Part shown: piece after piece, positions 58,739 through 64,000 of the stretch | Layout of the letters: each line of letters opens with the position of its first letter | Numbering within the stretch: the first letter of the stretch is position 1 | Assembly (NCBI RefSeq): GCF_963169125.1 | Contig: NC_084800.1 | Coordinates: 54,420,866-54,484,865 of the forward strand | Direction: 5' to 3' | Length of the DNA stretch: 64,000 nucleotides | Origin: Humulus lupulus | Lineage: Eukaryota; Streptophyta; Magnoliopsida; Rosales; Cannabaceae | Program-made: the position numbers and the translations under genes | Notes under the pieces: generated by a model | The model's database searches: none | What the model was told of the DNA's origin: nothing | What the model saw: only the letters and a program-made list of their open reading frames with translations

Positions 58739-60059
58739 AAGAAAAGTTAGTAACTAAATTGCCTCCTTTCTCACCCTCCACCTGCTCTTGAAGCACTTCA
58801 AATGAGTTGTTCCTTTTCTGTCCTTGCCCAATTGAAACCTTAGCAGCCAATGTACTATCAGTTTCAATTGGTCCTTGTTTGGAAAGAAGAACCACTTTCT
58901 TTGGAGTTTGCCAAGTAGCTTCACTGATGTTTTGTCCCTCAGTAACAGAAGTTGCTTAATCCGATCCCTTAGAGAGATCAGGCACATCAACCATATTTTG
59001 GTTTCCCTTGTCCTTCCCCTTCTCTAAATCAATTTTAGGCTGAGTGTCCTTCTTGACCCACTGCATTTTCATCTCCTTTCAACAGGCCACCATGGGATGA
59101 CCATAGCCAGAGCAAACTTTACATTTAATAGGAAGCCATTCATAGTCCACCCCCCTGTTCAACAAGCTGACCATACTCATTGAGATATTGTATAATCCGA
59201 GGAGGATTATCTGTTATATCCATCTCCACAAGAACCCTAGCAAATTGAACTCTAGATCGCTCTCGAGTAAATTTGTCTACCATAATCGTTTTACCTATCG
59301 TACTCACAAGAGCACTAACGCATTTGCTACCGTAATACTGAAGGCCTAAGTCATGTAACCAAATCCACAGAGGTACTGCGCGGATTAGGCGAACTGCACT
59401 GAGATCGGTAGTCCATGGACGGATGATAATTGGTTTCCTATCAAACTGAAGGACACCATTTTTAAGCACATGGTCTCGAGTAGCATCATCATTAAACTTG
59501 ACCATAGTCAATCCCATAGTCATTCTAGCTATTTGAGCAATCCCTAGATGACCCTAAACTCTTTTGATGAACCCTTCAAATACAGCCATTGGGGGATTAG
59601 TACCAAGAACCATACAAATAATTGCAAAGCTCCAATAAGCAGATTGGCATTTGACCTCTTCAATATCAACCTGAGCAATTTTCTTACCATCTTTAATCAA
59701 GGGTTCAGCATACTCTAGCTTTTGGTCACAAAACGAGAGTTTACCCGCCGTGAAATGTTTCCATTGATTGTGAGTCGAGGCCTGATAATCACCTTCATCC
59801 ACCTTATTCGCCCAGCTAGGAGGGTTCGACAAAGGAGTAGCCATCCCAGAGACCTGATGCTCATCAACCTGGTTTCCTTAATTTCCGTCGACTGAACTGC
59901 ATTGGCAATTACGGTCAACCCCTTAATCAGAACCTCATCTTCAAAGATCGCATCACCAACAGCAGAGCCTTCCTGGTCATTCTCATCTTGAAATGACGGA
60001 GAGCCCTGAGCAACCGATCGAGTCACAGGCTTCCTAGTTGATTTCTTCTTCTTCGCCAT
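58731..60059 (-). pseudogene. LINE ORF1: DUF4283 and zinc knuckle
   Basis: The start at 60059 (MAKKKKSTRKPVTRS) is a basic N-terminus. The frame slips near 59800, then reads NQWKHFTAGKLSF and YWSFAIICMVLG, the DUF4283 domain of plant L1 ORF1. A TAG near 59554 stands where TGG would fit (KRV-W-GHLGIAQIAR). The remainder (59523-59140) includes FDRKPIIIRPWTTDL, VPLWIWLHDLGLQYYG and RVQFARVLVEMD. A knuckle CKVCSGYGHPMVAC (CX2CX4HX4C, about 59080-59120) is followed by a TGA. RNA-binding partner of ORF2 in this family. Confidence 0.9.
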
Positions 60060-60104
60060 GGAAGAGAGAGAAACGAAAGTCAGCCTCTACGTGCATTACA
60101 CATT

Positions 60105-60775
60105 GGTTCTACCTAATATATATTATAAATGTGCGTTTAATGAAAATTATTGTTTTCTATTTGATTTAATATTTTTTTATTATTTTCTAACACAGTTAGT
60201 TTTAAAGTCATCTAAATAAAGTAAATAAATTGAAGGAAAAAAATGAGTCATAATAATTTTCCTCACATATTTTAAAATTTCATATTAAAGTATTTAAATT
60301 ACTTTATCAATTATGTTTTCAAAATTATAACACCGAAAAATATTTACGCACTTAAATTATAAATTTCTTTCTTTTATTAATTATTTATTTTATCATTTAA
60401 TGTAGTGTGTCTATCCAAACATATATCTATTAGTGAAATAAGACATAAATATACATTTTTTTTTATTTTGTAGTTTATTTTTTTAATGAGAAATTATTTA
60501 TTTTAATTGTTCTAGTCCTTAATTAAATAATATAAATTTATATATTACTTTTTGTTGGCTTTAAAATTTTAAAATTAAAGAATTAAAATTTGATCGAATA
60601 AACTGTTTAAATTCACAATTTTAATTTAGAATTGTGAATATTTTATTATATTGAAATTCATAGTATTTTTTTTAAAAAAAATTAGAAAAAAATGTATTTA
60701 ATTTCAAAACTAGAATATGCACCATACATAATATATGATTCAAAACATAAAAATACCAAAATTTAAATTATTATG
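60105..60775. other. AT-rich intergenic DNA
   Basis: Very AT-rich with no recognisable gene, repeat end or RNA. Confidence 0.6.
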
Positions 60776-62170
60776 TGATCGCTAAAATCTGCACGCAAGT
60801 ATACGTGGTTGTGTCAAGTAATAAATTTTGTAAGAACAAAGATCGTCTCACAGAGACTATTAACCAATTACCAATAATTTCTATTCACTTTCTATTTGGG
60901 GATTAAAATCAAGATGAATAATGCTAAACTACGAACACAATTTAGATAACTGTAAACAAAGCAATGAATCAACGAATTAAAAATCAATAATGAAAATCCT
61001 AGGAAGTAATTTCATCAACTTTTCATTCTATTAATTTTACTCTCAGTTATAAATCTCTTCTTCGTATTCTAATAGCAGGTTAACATAAATTGATTCCTAT
61101 TCTTTTTCAAGATATAAGATCTCAGCTTATATGCAGGTTTTCTACATCTCTGTAATAAACTTAAACACATAGAAGACATTAAGCATAGAAACCTAATTAC
61201 TACACAAGTCATACAGGAACTTTCGTCCAATATGCAACCTATGTCTATATATTGATAACATATTCAATTCTCTTCTTTCGAATTTTGAATCAAAACCATT
61301 AAATCAAGTAAATAGTGATCAAGTATTTACTAGCATTAAGAAAACATCATATAGATTAGAATAGAGAAAAAGTATCAATAGAACATCGTAATAAAATTAA
61401 ATTGAAATCCAAACGACTACATTAATCCCTAGATAAAGGATTTGGTTCATAGACAACATAATGACAATAGAATTCAGATAATTGTTCATAGAAAATAACC
61501 TAAAGAATTAAGATGAAGAAGAAATCTAGAAAGTCGTAAACCAGAAAAAGAAATCTAAATGCAACCGTCTTTTCTAGATCTAGGGTTTATAAAACTAAAA
61601 CACTGCCTCCTAAATTGGCAGATTAATGTCACTTAAATAGTTTTCCAATACTCCCAAGTGAAAAGACCATTTTGTCTTTTTAAAAATGGTTTAAGATTCT
61701 AAAACCGCATCGATAGCGCTGTAGCGTTAGGTTTTGGGCGCTGTAGCGCTGATAACAGAGCCAAATTTCATCAAAAATTTACGTACTAGCGCTGTAGCAC
61801 TAGGTTTTAAGCGCCGGGGCACTACTCTTCAGGATTCTCAAGCGCTATAGCGCTACTTGCATAGCGTTGTAGTGCTATTTACATAAACAAATGCCTTGAA
61901 GTCATCTTTCTAGCGCTGTAACGCCATTACGATAGCGTTGTAGCACTATTCACAGAAACATTACTTGGACTTCTTGCTCCTGAATGACTCAATTTTCTCC
62001 AAAATAACTTTATTTTCTTCCACTTTCACTTCATTCCCCTCTTTTCACCACCTTAGCATCAAAAACCTGAAACATGAACAAACAAGCATAAATCTGCAAT
62101 AAAATAGCCCTAAACTAATGAAAACCTTCCTAAAAACTAGACCATAAATGAGCCTAAAACTCGTTTATCA
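60776..62170. mobile_element. TG...CA repeat, solo-LTR-like, 1395 bp (copy 1)
   Basis: TGATCGCTAAAATCTGCACG to AAACTCGTTTATCA, flanked by TTATG and ATATG (a 5-bp duplication with one mismatch). It shares its first ~1 kb with copy 2 at 62842: GCAAGT.TACGT, CTATTTGG, TCAACTT.TCATTCTA, AGCTTATATGCAGGTTTTCT, and GAACTTTCGTCCAATATGCA. No coding. TG/CA ends and a 5-bp duplication suggest a solo LTR, family unknown. Confidence 0.6.
61700..61955. repeat. GC-rich cassette, AGCGCTGTAGCGCT type
   Basis: At least eight units: ATAGCGCTGTAGCGTTAGG, GGGCGCTGTAGCGCTG, CTAGCGCTGTAGCACTAGG, AAGCGCTATAGCGCTAC, ATAGCGTTGTAGTGCTA, CTAGCGCTGTAACGCC and others, near the 3' part of an AT-rich repeat. Confidence 0.85.
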
Positions 62171-62175
62171 ATATG

Positions 62176-62841
62176 AACACTACATTTCAAACTAATAAAA
62201 AACATCAAATAATTTACTTTTTAAGTACATACAAATAACCTAATATATATATTTATGTATATAATTTACAAAAGAAAAAACACACAAATAGGCTATGAAT
62301 ATTTTTATATATATTTATTTTAGATTTTGTTTGGTTGTTTTAGTTTTAGACTTAAAAATTGTTAACTAAATATTCGTAAAATCTTATTTAATTAGTGTAA
62401 ATCCTAAAATTGGCAAATTTTATAGAGGTGTCTTTTTATTTAAAAGATGATTTTAAATTCATTTTTATTGTGATTTTTCGGAATTAATATCTTGGATTAT
62501 TTGGTAAGGTTTGCAAATAATTCCTTATCTAGTTTGATGTTCTCACAATATGTTTATATAAGGAATTTGTATCTTGTTTTATAAAGAATATATTCTGTGC
62601 TTATTAGAATTCATTTTCGGATTATTTTCAATTGATTTTTCGTGCTTTCCAAGATAATTAACTACAGGAAAGACAATCCTTGAGAAATTAATGTTATTTC
62701 TTTCTTGAGAATTTTGACCTGACTCACGTATTAGCTATCCCCACAAAATATGTGCCTGTCAGAGCAGAGTCAACTAAATTGACAAATCGTCATTAATCAA
62801 GAATATCTTCAAATATTCTTGCTTTTATTGGAGATTCTTTC
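62176..62841. other. AT-rich intergenic DNA
   Basis: No gene or clear element end recognised between the two repeat copies. Confidence 0.6.
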
Positions 62842-64000
62842 TGATCGCGAAAATATATATACGCAAGTGCACGTAATCGATTCAAGTAATATATATGATA
62901 AGTAGAGTATCGTTCACACCAAGACTATTTTCCAAGTACCACTAATTGTTCTTTTAATTTCTATTTGGCAATCAAAATTTAGATGAATTTAATTTTAAAA
63001 TTATAAAAGAAAACTAAGAACAAGAATCACTAACTAAAAGATTTAAATCACTATTAAAAAGACCTAGGGTGTTAATTTCATCAACTTGTCATTCTACTAA
63101 TTTTATTAATCAATTCTAAATTTCTTTCTTCCAATTCTAATAGTAGGTTAACATAATTCGATTCATATTCTTTTTCAAGATATAAGATCTCAACCTATAT
63201 GCAGGTTTTCTACATCTATTGTGATAAACTTAAACATATAGAATGCATTATGCATGGAAACCTAATTACTACACAAGTCGTACATGTACTTTCGTCCAAT
63301 ATGCAACCTATGTCTATATAATGATAGCATATTCAATTCTAATCTTTCGAATTTTGAATTAAAATCATAAAATCAAGCTAATATTGATCAAGTATTTACT
63401 AGCATTAAAATATGCTATCATTATATAGATTAGAATATAGAAGAAAAATCAATTGAACATCATAATTAAATTAGATAGAAATCCAAGTGCTACATTAAAC
63501 CATAGATAAAATTATTTAGTTCATATTAGAAATGACTAAATCAACAAAATGGTAATTCAAAAACATAAGATTCACAAACTTAAAGAAGAAGAAAAATGCA
63601 GAATAACTAGCATGAGAATCAAAATTAGTCTCTAAAAACGTAATTAAAAACTGACCTAAAAACTTAAATAAACCATAAATACGAATTTATAGTAAGAAAA
63701 AACTACAATAGCTGTGTTTTTCACAAGCAGGCCGCGACTTGGCCTTCTCTGGGTCGCGACCCGTTTCTGTTTTTGAGCCATTTGGATTCCTTTTAAGTCT
63801 CCAAGCGCTGCGACTCAAACATCATCAAGTCGCGGCCCGTGTCCATTTGCCCCCTTTGATGAGACTCTGATTTCCTCTTGAGTCGCGACACTAATTGCCT
63901 CAAGCAACTATGTATCTGTGACTTCGCCTTGGGTCGCAACTTATAAGCCCAAGTCGCGACTCTAATTCCAATTTTTCTCAAATTACTTCTTTCAACCCGT
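62842..64000. mobile_element. TG... repeat, solo-LTR-like (copy 2, runs off the window)
   Basis: Starts TGATCGCGAAAATATATATACGC and follows copy 1 in direct orientation with many substitutions and small indels. The right end is beyond 64000, so the duplication cannot be checked. No coding. Confidence 0.6.
63720..63965. repeat. GC-rich cassette, GTCGCGAC type
   Basis: GGCCGCGACTTGG, GGGTCGCGACCCG, GCGCTGCGACTC, AAGTCGCGGCCCG, TGAGTCGCGACAC, GGGTCGCAACTT and AAGTCGCGACTC within 245 bp, in the slot that holds AGCGCTGTAGCGCT units in copy 1. Confidence 0.85.

Larger units (their letters stand above)
55243..60088 (-). mobile_element. L1-type LINE, apparently full length, 4.85 kb
   Basis: Flanked by a perfect 16-bp duplication ACGTGCATTACACATT (55227-55242 and 60089-60104). 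In element orientation the 5' end is AGAGGCTGACTTTCG with a leader of only 29 bases before ORF1. ORF1 and ORF2 follow, and the 3' end is a very short A-tail (four A). Both ORFs carry stops and frame changes. Confidence 0.93.

Noticed and set aside
1..64000. A new defence, metabolic or signalling gene system
   Set aside because: All coding sequence that I could identify belongs to known TE families; no host gene cluster is present.

Overview
The window reads as plant nuclear heterochromatin, most likely from an AT-rich eudicot genome. I find no convincing host protein-coding gene, tRNA or functional rRNA. Almost everything that can be classified is transposable element (TE) sequence: CACTA, Ty3/gypsy Tat and chromovirus elements, an L1-type LINE, MITEs and a Cassandra-type TRIM LTR. 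Evidence for plants comes from a primer-binding site matching plant initiator tRNA-Met, plant-specific TE domains (Transpos_assoc/TNP2/DUF4218/DUF4216, DUF4283, dual RNase H Tat pol), and LTR TATA boxes of the form CTATAAATA. I cannot name the species.

Layout. 1-4526: AT-rich DNA with a MITE (977-1420) and small repeats. 4527-18020: 5' LTR and gag remnant of a Tat-type Ty3/gypsy element. An 11.3 kb CACTA transposon (4548-15837, 3-bp duplication AGA) sits 21 bp inside its LTR. The CACTA carries a TNP2 transposase and a second gene ending in a ULP1-like cysteine protease domain, both on the minus strand; TNP2 is split by a solo LTR (10464-12877). 18116-27798: a reverse solo LTR of the same ~2.2-2.4 kb family, itself split by a deleted chromovirus (18436-23376) and by another solo LTR (24720-27136). 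27840-32604: a CACTA end, three further solo LTRs, MITEs, and a Cassandra LTR with a 5S rRNA-derived promoter block. 32800-54149 (possibly to 54198): a minus-strand chromovirus whose 3' LTR is split by a 12.4 kb Tat element (33890-46256, duplication ATACC). The Tat element has two 764-bp LTRs, gag-pol with two RNase H domains, and an intron-containing antisense ORF. 55243-60088: a full-length but mutated L1-type LINE flanked by a 16-bp duplication. 60776-62170 and 62842-64000: two direct copies of a TG...CA repeat resembling a long solo LTR.

No gene set here works as a host pathway; the order is a record of insertions. The Tat element entered the chromovirus LTR, CACTA entered a Tat LTR, and LTRs of one family entered each other. 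Most coding regions carry stops, frameshifts or lost catalytic residues. In the Tat pol, at least six stops can each be explained by a C-to-T or G-to-A transition.

The strongest unexplained pattern is a GC-rich cassette of short self-complementary motifs (GCCGCGGC, GTCGCGAC or AGCGCTGTAGCGCT). It occupies the same relative slot in several LTR copies and recurs in an unrelated repeat family. Within a family, different copies carry different motif types.
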